Positions 25,512-33,529 of a stretch of DNA of 33,529 nucleotides are shown here, piece by piece. A program made the position numbers and the translations under genes. Numbering within the stretch: the stretch's first letter is position 1; every line of letters begins with the position of its first letter. The notes beneath the pieces were generated by a model. It was given only the letters and a program-made list of their open reading frames with translations, searched no databases and had not been told where the DNA came from. Source of the DNA: Balneolaceae bacterium (lineage in GTDB: Bacteria > Bacteroidota > Rhodothermia > Balneolales > Balneolaceae); contig REDS01000093.1 in the NCBI GenBank assembly GCA_007693395.1, positions 1-33,529 on the forward strand. The letters run 5' to 3'.

Positions 25512-28106
25512 CTAAGGTGCACTTGGACCGAGGATTACTGCATTCAGAAAAAGCCTGTCTGCACCGCGCCAGTAGCCGCGAAAATTAACATCCTCAGCGA
25601 ATGCAATTATTCTGCCAGAGCCAACTCTCTCTTCATATAAAAACACAGTTCCCGGCAGGCGTTCTTTATTTTCATCCCATAAATGGCCCGAAATAAGAAA
25701 CTCATCACTACTGTTAACGGCTACCGGTGTTCTTCGGTCAGGAGAGGGTGGCCCGCCTGCATTTCTAAACAGCCGGTTTGAATTTATGAGCAGCGGAAGG
25801 GGATAATCGTACCCGGAAACAAGCCACTCATTCATATCAAATTCTGCCTGAACAAAAGCTCCCGGTGCAATTACCCGCTGCGCATCACTGTTTTCATCAT
25901 AGTCGTACCAGGTTGTGAGATTACCCAACCCGAGGTTTTGCGTAACAAATGCAGAAGCTGAGCCCAGGCTCACAAGCGTACCACCGTCACGAACCCAGCG
26001 CTTGATTCGCTCCATACCAGCTTCGCCAAGATATCTCTCCATTTCACTGCTGTTCTGCACCTCGGGGATGATCAACACATCAAACCGCTCCATTGGTGTT
26101 GAGGCAATATTGGTGGTATTAATAACGGTGTGCGGTATTTCATAAACCCGATCCAGTGTGTGCCATGCCCAGCCAAATGAGTATGCATCCAGCGGGTAGT
26201 TTGCCAGTAGTGCTATGGAAGGTTTATCGATTCTGTTACCCTCTACGCTGCCAAGAGGCGGGAAGCCCACATCAACGCGGCCACTGTTAACAGCATCAAT
26301 CTCAAGATCAAACCGTTGGGATAAATTAGTCAGAATATCGTGTACCTCCCGGTTTCTGCCATCCGTCCGTACCACCACTGTGCCTGAAGAGTACCCTTTC
26401 CCATCAATTTGAGTGAATTTGTAGAGTATATGCAGCCGTATTCCATTTTCACGCAGCAGATGGATAGTGGAAAGTGCAGCAGCCTGATTCCCGTTAATCA
26501 AATAGGCGTATTCGGCAACAGATTCTGTCATGCCTCCGGGATTTCTGACCGGTTCACTAACGCGCTCAGCAGAAACCGTGCGATTATCCGATGTGCTGAA
26601 ACCCTGCAGGTTATACATCAGCGGGAGTGACCACGACGTGATGTCATAAAATCTTGGATTTTCTCCGCGATCAATGCGTTGGCGTGCTTCGAGAAGAAAG
26701 TCTTCCGGGATTTCAATATGCGATTCAAGCAATTTTCTGATAAAAGCCATTCTTGGCTGGGATGCCTCAACAATGTAGCTGCCAGGGTCAAAAGTCAGCG
26801 AACCCACACTATTGCCTTTTCGATCGGATACATTTCTAAGCGTAACTTCTGATGTAAGCTTGTACACCTCAATGCCGCTTCTCTTCAGAAGGTTTACAAC
26901 TTCTGCAACGAGATGAGGGTCGCCCTGTTGGGTAATGATATAGCGTACGTTGCCCGAAGCGCCTTGCTCGAGGGCGTTACGGTTGGCTTCGTAGTAATCA
27001 TTAAGCAAATCTGTGCGCCGATAAGAAGAGAGGCCAATCATTGCCCGCAGGGCCGTGTATTGCTGAAAAGCGGCACGCTCCAGTGTGCGTATGGTACCGT
27101 CAGAGAGTTGCCACGCAAACCCACGGGAGGAGCCCTGTTCGTAAAGCATGCCAACGGCGCCCTGGTAGCTCATATATGAGGTGAAGTAAGCCGGGTAGAA
27201 AAAATTAAAAATTTCGCGTTTGGTGTACTCTACATGCTCACGGTCAAAGGCTTCGGCATGTGCGCGGCCATACTTTTCGAACCACGTTGTGCTGTATTCG
27301 GGGAAGAAAGGTGAGAACGGACCGGTTGGCGGATCAACATAAAATTCCCTTTCGGCACCCATTTCATGAGCATCCACACCGGCTTGAGGCCTCCATTCCT
27401 GCAAAATAGCAGCCCGGTTCCTGGTTTCGGGGTGAGTGTGCGCAAACCAGTCACGGTTCAGGTCAAAATAGTAGTGGCTTGTGCGGTATTTGCGTCCGTC
27501 CCATCCTGTAAAATCGTTCGACCAATCTGCTATATCAGGATTGGCGTTACGCCCGCGATGCCGGTGGTTAAATTGTGCAAATGCATCACGGCCATCTGAA
27601 TTGATTACAGGATCGGCAATGATCACCGTGTTTTGTAATTCGGCAATTGTTTCGGGATCGTTTGCTGTAGTGTAGTGCTCAATCATCATCAGTACACCCT
27701 CAGTTCCGGAGAGCTCAAAACCGTGAATAGAGCCGGCAAGGTAGAGAATGGCCGGTTGGTTTTTTATGATTGCGGCGGCTTCATCCCGGCTTGTGATCCG
27801 CGGATCATTCAGGCGCTGTGCATTTTCCCTGATCTCATCAATTCGCGCATGATTTTCCGGCGATGTAATGATGGCAGCCATCTGCCTTCGGTGATCTATT
27901 GTAGTGCCAATTTCGATTAGGGTTACTCTGTTTGATACTACTTCCAGATAGTTCAGATAATCAAGAATTTGATGGCTTTGTGTAATACGCTCTCCAAAAT
28001 TATGGCCCACAATTTCTTCGAAGGGCTTTACCTGAGAAAAGGCAGTAGCTGGCAAAAGTAGAATAAGATATGTGATAGCAAAAAAGCGGAAAAAACAGGG
28101 AGGCAT
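25512..28106 (-). CDS. M14 family zinc carboxypeptidase-like exoprotein
   Basis: I start at the ATG at 28106 because it puts a Sec signal at the N-terminus (FAITYLILLLPATAFSQ, cut after about residue 24); an upstream in-frame ATG at 28184 adds 26 unlikely residues. The mature enzyme, about 840 residues, is an M14 metallopeptidase. Zinc ligands are His128 and Glu131 in GSIHGFELSG and His247 in VDAHEMG, and the likely catalytic Glu323 is in GMLYEQGSS; DLNRDWFAHTHPET is also typical. The C-terminal half (from about 430) contains a region like class I glutamine-amidotransferase folds (SIALLANYPLDAYSFGW, FDVLIIPEVQNSSEM), which is common in the large bacterial M14 proteins. Periplasmic or secreted. 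Divergent from lepA. Confidence 0.87.
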   Translation of the reverse strand: MPPCFFRFFAITYLILLLPATAFSQVKPFEEIVGHNFGERITQSHQILDYLNYLEVVSNRVTLIEIGTTIDHRRQMAAIITSPENHARIDEIRENAQRLNDPRITSRDEAAAIIKNQPAILYLAGSIHGFELSGTEGVLMMIEHYTTANDPETIAELQNTVIIADPVINSDGRDAFAQFNHRHRGRNANPDIADWSNDFTGWDGRKYRTSHYYFDLNRDWFAHTHPETRNRAAILQEWRPQAGVDAHEMGAEREFYVDPPTGPFSPFFPEYSTTWFEKYGRAHAEAFDREHVEYTKREIFNFFYPAYFTSYMSYQGAVGMLYEQGSSRGFAWQLSDGTIRTLERAAFQQYTALRAMIGLSSYRRTDLLNDYYEANRNALEQGASGNVRYIITQQGDPHLVAEVVNLLKRSGIEVYKLTSEVTLRNVSDRKGNSVGSLTFDPGSYIVEASQPRMAFIRKLLESHIEIPEDFLLEARQRIDRGENPRFYDITSWSLPLMYNLQGFSTSDNRTVSAERVSEPVRNPGGMTESVAEYAYLINGNQAAALSTIHLLRENGIRLHILYKFTQIDGKGYSSGTVVVRTDGRNREVHDILTNLSQRFDLEIDAVNSGRVDVGFPPLGSVEGNRIDKPSIALLANYPLDAYSFGWAWHTLDRVYEIPHTVINTTNIASTPMERFDVLIIPEVQNSSEMERYLGEAGMERIKRWVRDGGTLVSLGSASAFVTQNLGLGNLTTWYDYDENSDAQRVIAPGAFVQAEFDMNEWLVSGYDYPLPLLINSNRLFRNAGGPPSPDRRTPVAVNSSDEFLISGHLWDENKERLPGTVFLYEERVGSGRIIAFAEDVNFRGYWRGADRLFLNAVILGPSAP

Positions 28107-28256
28107 AGCGGCGTTTTTTTTGGTTATTGAATGAAAATAACAGTGACTTTGAATAAAGCGCCAATAAATACTTACAAATAACATTTAAATGCAATCACCG
28201 TTTCGAATTTGTATATTTAGCGCTGCCTGAATTATAGCATTTCAACAATTTTTTAC

Positions 28257-30056
28257 ATGAATAACATCCGCAATTTTTGCATCATTGCCCATATCGATCA
28301 CGGGAAATCTACGCTGGCTGATAGATTGCTCGAACGCACCGGGGCCATCAGCGAGAGGGAGATGCAGGCGCAGATTCTTGACAGCATGGATCTTGAGAGG
28401 GAACGTGGTATCACCATCAAAAGCCATGCTATTCGGATGGAATACATCAGGCCAAACAAAGAGAAGTATATTTACAATCTGATCGATACACCCGGCCATG
28501 TTGATTTTGCCTACGAAGTGTCCCGGGCACTAAAAGCGTGCGAAGGTGCACTGCTGATTGTGGATGCTGCCCAGGGTATTGAAGCGCAAACCATTTCCAA
28601 CCTCTATCAGGCTATCGAACAGAATCTTGAGATTATTCCGGTTCTCAACAAAATAGACCTTCCCGGAGCTGATCCTGAGGGTGTTGGCCAGCAAATAGTT
28701 GATCTGATTGGCTGCGATCCCGATGAAATACTACATGTATCCGGCAAAACGGGCGAAGGCGTAAATGAACTTCTTGAAGCTATTGTAGATCGGGTACCCG
28801 GACCTGAGCAGAATATTGAAAAACCACTGAAAGCTCTCATTTTCGACTCTATTTTTAACACATACAGAGGCTCTATCGCGTATGTTCGTGTAGTTGAAGG
28901 TGTGCTGAAAAAGGGGGATGATATTCTCTTCATGGCCACAAAGAAAGAGTATTCGGCTGAAGAGATTGGCTACCTTCAGATGAAAATGCACCCCACACAA
29001 GAGCTGAAGGCCGGAGAAGTTGGCTATGTTATCGGGAGTGTAAAATCCCTGCAGGATGCGAAGGTTGGCGATACAATTACCCACGCCAAAAAGAAAGCAG
29101 ATAAAGCCATTGAGGGTTACAAAGATGTAAAACCAATGGTTTTCAGTGGAATTTTCCCAACGCAATCGGAAGATTTTGAAGACCTTCGCTCAGCACTGGA
29201 AAAGCTTCAGCTGAACGATGCTTCATTAACGTATCAGCCGGAAACCTCAAAGGCATTAGGATTTGGATTCAGGGCCGGTTTTCTTGGGTTGCTCCATATG
29301 GAAATTATCCAGGAACGGTTAGACAGGGAATTTAACATCGATATTATCACAACCGTACCCAACGTGCGGTATGAGATTGATACTACCGATAAAAAACGAA
29401 TTCGGGTGGATAACCCCAGCGAAATGCCCGATGCCGGAAATATTGAAGCTGTATGGGAGCCATTTATCAAAGCGAGTATCATCACTCCGGCCGATTATAT
29501 AGGGCCAATTATGTCTCTGTGCCAGGAGAGGCGGGGAGTTTATGTAAATCAGCACTTTATGCAAAATAATCGTGTTGAAATAACCTACGAGTTACCCATG
29601 GCAGAGGTGGTTTTCGACTTTTATGATAAGCTGAAAAGTGGTACACGTGGTTATGCTTCTCTCGATTATGAATTTATTGAAAACAGAAAAGGCCATTTGG
29701 TGCGTTTAGATATTCTGTTAAACGGAGAACCGGTTGATGCGCTCTCAAGCATCTCGCATCGTGATAAAGCGTACTATCAGGGGCGCAAGATTTGTGCCAA
29801 GCTGAAGGAACTTATTCCAAGGCAGCAGTTCGAAGTAGCAGTGCAGGCTGCAATCGGCAACCGGGTTATTGCCCGCGATACGATACGAGCTTTACGAAAA
29901 GATGTAACTGCAAAATGTTATGGCGGTGACATCACACGAAAACGTAAATTGATTGAGAAACAGAAAGAAGGTAAAAAGCGAATGAAGCAGGTTGGTACTG
30001 TAGAAATTCCGCAGGAAGCCTTTCTTGCTGTACTCTCAATGGACGATGAAGATTAG
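28257..30056 (+). CDS. lepA: Elongation factor 4 (LepA) GTPase
   Basis: The 599-residue product is the ribosomal GTPase LepA/EF4, thought to back-translocate or aid ribosome function under stress. G1 is AHIDHGKST (11-19), switch [18 protein letters not shown]4 [11 protein letters not shown], followed by domain II, EF-G-like domains III and V, and the LepA-specific C-terminal domain with [20 protein letters not shown] and [18 protein letters not shown]. Length is normal (about 600). ATG start, 150 bp from the divergent M14 gene. Followed closely by an exported protein gene and lepB, a frequent lepA-lepB order. Confidence 0.98.
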   Translation: MNNIRNFCIIAHIDHGKSTLADRLLERTGAISEREMQAQILDSMDLERERGITIKSHAIRMEYIRPNKEKYIYNLIDTPGHVDFAYEVSRALKACEGALLIVDAAQGIEAQTISNLYQAIEQNLEIIPVLNKIDLPGADPEGVGQQIVDLIGCDPDEILHVSGKTGEGVNELLEAIVDRVPGPEQNIEKPLKALIFDSIFNTYRGSIAYVRVVEGVLKKGDDILFMATKKEYSAEEIGYLQMKMHPTQELKAGEVGYVIGSVKSLQDAKVGDTITHAKKKADKAIEGYKDVKPMVFSGIFPTQSEDFEDLRSALEKLQLNDASLTYQPETSKALGFGFRAGFLGLLHMEIIQERLDREFNIDIITTVPNVRYEIDTTDKKRIRVDNPSEMPDAGNIEAVWEPFIKASIITPADYIGPIMSLCQERRGVYVNQHFMQNNRVEITYELPMAEVVFDFYDKLKSGTRGYASLDYEFIENRKGHLVRLDILLNGEPVDALSSISHRDKAYYQGRKICAKLKELIPRQQFEVAVQAAIGNRVIARDTIRALRKDVTAKCYGGDITRKRKLIEKQKEGKKRMKQVGTVEIPQEAFLAVLSMDDED

Positions 30057-30080
30057 TAACCAAACCCTATATTGCTTCCG

Positions 30081-30650
30081 ATGAAAAAAACAGGATTAAC
30101 ACTTCTCTTTTCATTGATCTGGCTGTCAGCAGCTTTTGCTCAATTCGAAGATCCACAAATTCGTAAGGTAGAATACAACGAACGAACTCAATTTCAGCAG
30201 CGCTTTGCCGATATAAACTGGACCGGCCAGGGGCTGTACAATCCAACCACGATCGACAGAATACCAACCATAGAGTTGCGCTCCAGACTGCAGGCTGCAT
30301 TTGGTAATCCAACCCAAACAATTGGTGATTTAATAAACGCCAATAATTTCCGCCCAGGAAAAGCCATTCAGTTTGAATATTGGTTTATTATTGATGATGA
30401 AATGCCGCTGATGATTCTGGATCTTGACGGTCCATTTGAAAACGGACTGGTTTATGTTGGTGCCAGCCGCTTTATTGATATGATGCCACAAGTAAAACGA
30501 ACACTCAACCGAATGTTGATGGGTGAAGATGGAAATCCTGCGGAATTCTCAGACTACTTCTTCTCTCCGGAACGCGACCAATGGTATATGGTTCAATACA
30601 AAGATGGCGAATATACGCGTGAGATGATCAGCAGGCCAAGATTTAATTAA
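30081..30650 (+). CDS. Hypothetical exported protein
   Basis: I start at the ATG at 30081 (an upstream TTG at 30072 is unlikely) since it gives a clean Sec signal, MKKTGLTLLFSLIWLSAAFA, cleaved before QFEDPQ. The mature protein is about 170 residues, without a domain I can name. It contains acidic and aromatic segments (FEYWFIIDDEMPLMILDLDG, SRFIDMMPQVKRTLNRML) and ends with EYTREMISRPRFN. It lies 24 bp after lepA and 14 bp before lepB, so all three are likely one transcript; a periplasmic role connected to export is possible but not shown. Confidence 0.75.
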   Translation: MKKTGLTLLFSLIWLSAAFAQFEDPQIRKVEYNERTQFQQRFADINWTGQGLYNPTTIDRIPTIELRSRLQAAFGNPTQTIGDLINANNFRPGKAIQFEYWFIIDDEMPLMILDLDGPFENGLVYVGASRFIDMMPQVKRTLNRMLMGEDGNPAEFSDYFFSPERDQWYMVQYKDGEYTREMISRPRFN

Positions 30651-30664
30651 CTACAGCAAATACT

Positions 30665-31753
30665 TTGAAAAAGGAAAAAGGCTCAAAAGAAAACGTATCG
30701 GGGAAACGCCGAACCGGCAAAAGTAAGAAAGAGGAAAATAGCGCAAAACACTGGGCACGTGAGTGGCTTGATGCTTTGGTTTGGGCCGCAATTGCTGCCA
30801 TAATTTTGCGGACATTTTTCTTTGGAGCCTACCGAATTCCAACACCAAGTATGGAAAAAACCCTGATGACGGGTGATTTTCTGATTGTTACCAAACTCGC
30901 TTACGGCCCGCGCACCCCAATGACACTGTCCGTACCGTTTACCGATATCTATATGCCGGGAGTAAATTTGCCGTGGTTTCGAATCCCCGGTTATTCTGAA
31001 ATTAAACGCGATGATATCGTTGTGTTCAACTATCCCATCGATGTGGCACCGGTTTCGGTTAAAACCAACTACATTAAACGCGCGGTGGGTATTCCCGGAG
31101 ACAGGCTGCGTATTGAAAATAAACGACTCTATGTAAATGGTGAAGAGTCAGAGCGATTTGAAACACTGATGTATAACTATCGGGTAAATGTGCGTGACCG
31201 CATTCGCCTGAGCCCCACAAAAGTGCGGGAGGCCGGTGGTTCTATCGTGCAGAGCGGAACCGGTTCACACATTATCAATATGACACCTGAAGTGGCAAAC
31301 GAAATAGCCGGCTGGGCTGAAATTGAAAGTGTTGGAAAATTTACACTGCCAGAAGATTATGATCTGTTCAGCCGCCGCGGGTTCAATTTTTCGCGCGGAT
31401 TTAACAATCACGACCATATGGATGAGTTTCAGGTACCCTACAGCGGCATGGAGATTGAGCTCACAGCCGATAACTGGCATCTCTACCAGGATATTTTAGA
31501 GCGCTATGAGCGTAGAAGTGTTCAGCGGAACGGTGATGTTTTTATGATAGACGGAGAAGAGACCAACCGCTATACCATTCAAAAAGACTACTACTTTATG
31601 ATGGGAGACAACCGGGATGACAGTGAGGACAGCCGCTTCTGGGGATTTGTGCCGGATGATCATGTAATCGGAAAAGCCGGAATTATCTATTTCTCATGGG
31701 ATGGCGAAAACTGGATGCCACGCTTCAACCGAATCCTGAATTTGATTCATTAG
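30665..31753 (+). CDS. lepB: Signal peptidase I
   Basis: The 362-residue product is a type I signal peptidase that removes Sec signal peptides in the inner membrane. A basic N-terminus precedes one membrane helix (about 35-54), then catalytic Ser62 in IPTPSMEKTL and catalytic Lys138 in YIKRAVGIPGD; MGDNRDDSEDSRFWGFV closes the active-site fold. Between about 160 and 285 there is a large insertion compared with E. coli LepB, as is usual in Bacteroidota. The start is a TTG at 30665 without obvious Shine-Dalgarno; no better start exists before the membrane helix. Last gene of the lepA transcript. Confidence 0.95.
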   Translation: MKKEKGSKENVSGKRRTGKSKKEENSAKHWAREWLDALVWAAIAAIILRTFFFGAYRIPTPSMEKTLMTGDFLIVTKLAYGPRTPMTLSVPFTDIYMPGVNLPWFRIPGYSEIKRDDIVVFNYPIDVAPVSVKTNYIKRAVGIPGDRLRIENKRLYVNGEESERFETLMYNYRVNVRDRIRLSPTKVREAGGSIVQSGTGSHIINMTPEVANEIAGWAEIESVGKFTLPEDYDLFSRRGFNFSRGFNNHDHMDEFQVPYSGMEIELTADNWHLYQDILERYERRSVQRNGDVFMIDGEETNRYTIQKDYYFMMGDNRDDSEDSRFWGFVPDDHVIGKAGIIYFSWDGENWMPRFNRILNLIH

Positions 31754-32073
31754 GTGTGATTGAGTATCAAGTATTGAGATTGAAATAGCGCAAGCAGCCT
31801 GTACTGAGCCTGTCGAAGCATCCCATTTGTTCTACAATAAAGTGAAATCTCACTACTTGCTACTCATTACTCACTACTCCTGATACTCCCCCTCATAAAC
31901 TCAATCCGGCCGGCGATCTCTTCGCATTTGTTCGGCAGATCGGCCAATTCATTTAAATTGTCCAGAGCCTCTGTGACCCCCAAAATAATAGGGGTGCAAA
32001 GTTATTTGGTTTTTAATATTGTACAAGAAGCCAAGCCGCTAAAAACTCTCAAATAAACCAAAAGGTGTAAACA
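31754..32073. repeat. Intergenic palindromic element with 18-bp word shared with window end
   Basis: GAGTATCAAGTATTGAGATT (31762-31781) and AATCTCACTACTTGCTACTC (31846-31865) form a 20-bp inverted pair with two mismatches around a 64-base centre. GAAATAGCGCAAGCAGCC sits just inside the left arm (31782-31799) and recurs exactly at 33512-33529, at the window edge. The centre also holds ACTGAGCCTGTCGAAGC, a word widespread in bacterial intergenic repeats. The rest up to 32073 has a short minus-strand frame described in the findings, an ACCCC/GGGGT hairpin at 31976-31995 and AAGGTG at 32062-32067, a ribosome site for the next gene. Confidence 0.7.
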
Positions 32074-32286
32074 ATGAATGATTTATTAAAAGCAGGCCAA
32101 GTTTTAGGCCGAGAGGAAATGAAAAATATAATGGCGGGTTCTGGAAATGCGTGCCAGGTGTGTACAGATATAGCTGCGGCGTGCTATCAATATGTTGTTG
32201 ATACAATAGACCAAGCTGACGATGAGTATTCCCAAACCGTAGAGATATGTAAAAATCAAGCAGATGCTTGTTTATCTATGTGTTAG
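32074..32286 (+). CDS. Cys-rich peptide with double-glycine-like leader (candidate RiPP/bacteriocin precursor)
   Basis: A 70-residue protein with ATG start and AGGTG six bases upstream. The first 22-24 residues, MNDLLKAGQVLGREEMKNIM then AGSG, look like the leader of double-glycine peptides (EEMKNIM followed by a small-residue cleavage site, here AG instead of GG). The remaining 46-48 residues carry six cysteines at 27, 30, 37, 59, 66 and 70, spaced x2, x6, x21, x6 and x3, in an acidic, helix-prone sequence that could form a disulfide-stapled helical hairpin. The last residue is Cys. No peptidase-transporter or modifying enzyme is visible in this window. It is 44 bp ahead of a beta-propeller lipoprotein gene. 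A bacteriocin, signalling peptide or small secreted factor are all possible. Confidence 0.75.
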   Translation: MNDLLKAGQVLGREEMKNIMAGSGNACQVCTDIAAACYQYVVDTIDQADDEYSQTVEICKNQADACLSMC

Positions 32287-32330
32287 TGTTGGTGGTTTAA
32301 ATTGATCAAAAAAAGTTAAAAATGGGTTAA

Positions 32331-33467
32331 ATGAACTTTTTAAAAACGATCTTTGCTCTATCCAAACTGTTCTTCATCTTTTATTTTCTGCTATCCTGTA
32401 AAGGTGGAGGGGACATCTCAGTTATTTCAGAAGATCCGTTTATTCGGGAAATCAAGGATAGTACATCAGAATTGAATGTTGAATTAGGAGTTTTTAAGAA
32501 TATATCCCCCGAGTTGGTACCGATACGGATAATGCCTATTCCGGATAGCGATTTTTTGGTTGTTCTTGATTATGTAACTAAGTCTGTTGTGCTTGTTGAT
32601 AAAACAGGTATGGAATATTCAAAGGTTGGAGGCCCCGGCCGGGGCCCTGGAGAGTTCAAAGGGATGGGTAGAATCCATATTGGAGCTGACGGACTTTTGT
32701 ATGTTATGGATTCGTATTTTAGGCGCTATAATATCTTTGAAATTGATGTAGAAAATACGGAGTTACGTTATCACACAACTATAGTGCCGAAGCCCGATTT
32801 AAATTTTCGTTTGCAAGAAGCCTATGTAACAGAAAGTGGGCGTTTTGGAGTATTTAACCAAATAACAGATTATCAAACAGGAGAAAATAGTTACTATCTT
32901 TACACAATAGATGAAACGTTCAGCCCGATTGAGCGCCTTTTGGAAATGCCCGGAAATGATAAACTAAAGCTGTCGCAAGTTTTTTTTATTAATAATTCGG
33001 TTGGCCAATCCACCTATTGGGATCTGGATGGAGAATGGTTTTATTATATTAACTCTCATAGTTCTGTTATCAAAAAATATCATCTCAAAACAGGTAAATT
33101 TAAGACCATACAATATTTCGAATTTGGAGATCGAAAAAATAGTTCTTACAACATTACCTCATTAAATGAAATACTGGAACGTTTAATTGAGACAAATCCG
33201 CCCGTAGGAGAAGCAATCGAAAACAGCAAAACTCTTCCGCTTTTTGGAGGCTTTATAGTTCAGGATAACCGAATATTGTTTGAAATGTATTATGCCGGTG
33301 GTGAAAACAACATTTTTTTGCTTATTGACCAATCATCAGAGAAAGTGTCATTTATGGAAGTACCACCTTTTTTTCGTCGATATGCTATGCAGGGTCATGT
33401 TATTTATGGATTAGGTAATACAGGGCTTCATGACAGACAAATAAAATTTTTGAACATATACCAGTAA
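32331..33467 (+). CDS. 6-bladed beta-propeller lipoprotein
   Basis: The 378-residue protein has a long hydrophobic leader ending at FLLSC with Cys23 followed by KGGGD, a clear lipoprotein signal. The body matches 6-bladed beta-propeller (BF3164-like/NHL-related) lipoproteins of Bacteroidota: SDFLVVLDYVTKSVVLVDKT, then the family signature GGPGRGPGEF (about 100-109), then HIGADGLLYVMDSYFRRYNIF. These proteins are common, of unknown function, and typically outer-surface or periplasmic. As I recall, in Bacteroidota they often sit beside small peptides with NVEALS- or GG-type leaders, which fits the gene just upstream. The region is visibly AT-richer than the neighbouring lepA-lepB stretch. Confidence 0.85.
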   Translation: MNFLKTIFALSKLFFIFYFLLSCKGGGDISVISEDPFIREIKDSTSELNVELGVFKNISPELVPIRIMPIPDSDFLVVLDYVTKSVVLVDKTGMEYSKVGGPGRGPGEFKGMGRIHIGADGLLYVMDSYFRRYNIFEIDVENTELRYHTTIVPKPDLNFRLQEAYVTESGRFGVFNQITDYQTGENSYYLYTIDETFSPIERLLEMPGNDKLKLSQVFFINNSVGQSTYWDLDGEWFYYINSHSSVIKKYHLKTGKFKTIQYFEFGDRKNSSYNITSLNEILERLIETNPPVGEAIENSKTLPLFGGFIVQDNRILFEMYYAGGENNIFLLIDQSSEKVSFMEVPPFFRRYAMQGHVIYGLGNTGLHDRQIKFLNIYQ

Positions 33468-33511
33468 TGGAAAAGGTGCCGGACAAAGAGAAGATTTTTT
33501 TATTAAAAACC

Positions 33512-33529
33512 GAAATAGCGCAAGCAGCC
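33512..33529 (+). repeat. Direct repeat GAAATAGCGCAAGCAGCC at window end
   Basis: Exact 18-bp copy of the sequence at 31782-31799. The window ends inside it, so the true length of identity is unknown. Together the two copies bracket the peptide and propeller genes. Confidence 0.85.

Noticed and set aside
28107-28184. N-terminal extension of the M14 peptidase
   Set aside because: The extra 26 residues would precede an obvious Sec signal; the ATG at 28106 fits better.

Overview
The window looks like ordinary chromosome from a member of the Bacteroidota/Balneolota group, most likely a Balneolaceae-like marine or halophilic bacterium. This placement is inference from gene content. The signs are a short GT5 glycogen-synthase-like protein of the Bacteroidota type, a DUF4953-type lipoprotein metalloprotease, a 6-bladed beta-propeller lipoprotein, many SPase II lipoproteins, AT-rich leaders often without a Shine-Dalgarno, and alternative TTG/GTG starts. 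No rRNA, tRNA, CRISPR array or intact insertion sequence was seen.

Layout. (1) 1-5434, minus strand: a storage-polysaccharide cluster transcribed glgB, malQ, a phosphosulfolactate-synthase (ComA-like) gene, then a GT5 glycogen-synthase-like gene cut by the window edge. (2) 5543-9376, plus strand: a LolC/E-type permease, a YdjM-type membrane protein, a His-box fatty acid hydroxylase/sterol desaturase and a small acetyltransferase-like protein. (3) 9454-13018, plus strand: a large zinc metalloprotease lipoprotein and a small lipoprotein with a terminal thrombospondin-3/calcium-binding motif, separated and followed by a dispersed repeat. (4) 13460-19269, minus strand: aat, a SAM methyltransferase, uvrB, a secreted alpha/beta hydrolase and sucC with a clear terminator. 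(5) 19420-25224: a RAYT-like transposase homologue that has lost its HUH histidines, an MFS transporter, an unknown lipoprotein, pyrR-pyrB and an EamA exporter. (6) 25512-31753: an M14 zinc carboxypeptidase-like exoenzyme, lepA, an unknown exported protein and lepB. (7) 31754-33529: an AT-rich cassette with a 70-residue six-cysteine peptide behind a double-glycine-like leader and a beta-propeller lipoprotein. An 18-bp direct repeat lies on both sides of this cassette.

How genes relate. glgB, malQ and the GT5 gene form an alpha-glucan synthesis and remodelling set. pyrR regulates and pyrB opens pyrimidine synthesis. lepA and lepB form the frequent translation/secretion pair, and many products here carry Sec or lipoprotein signals. 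The most intriguing items are the Cys-rich peptide/propeller cassette, the catalytically dead RAYT homologue, the three-copy repeat whose tandem duplication captured the 3' end of aat, and the sulfonate-type enzyme inside a glycogen operon.
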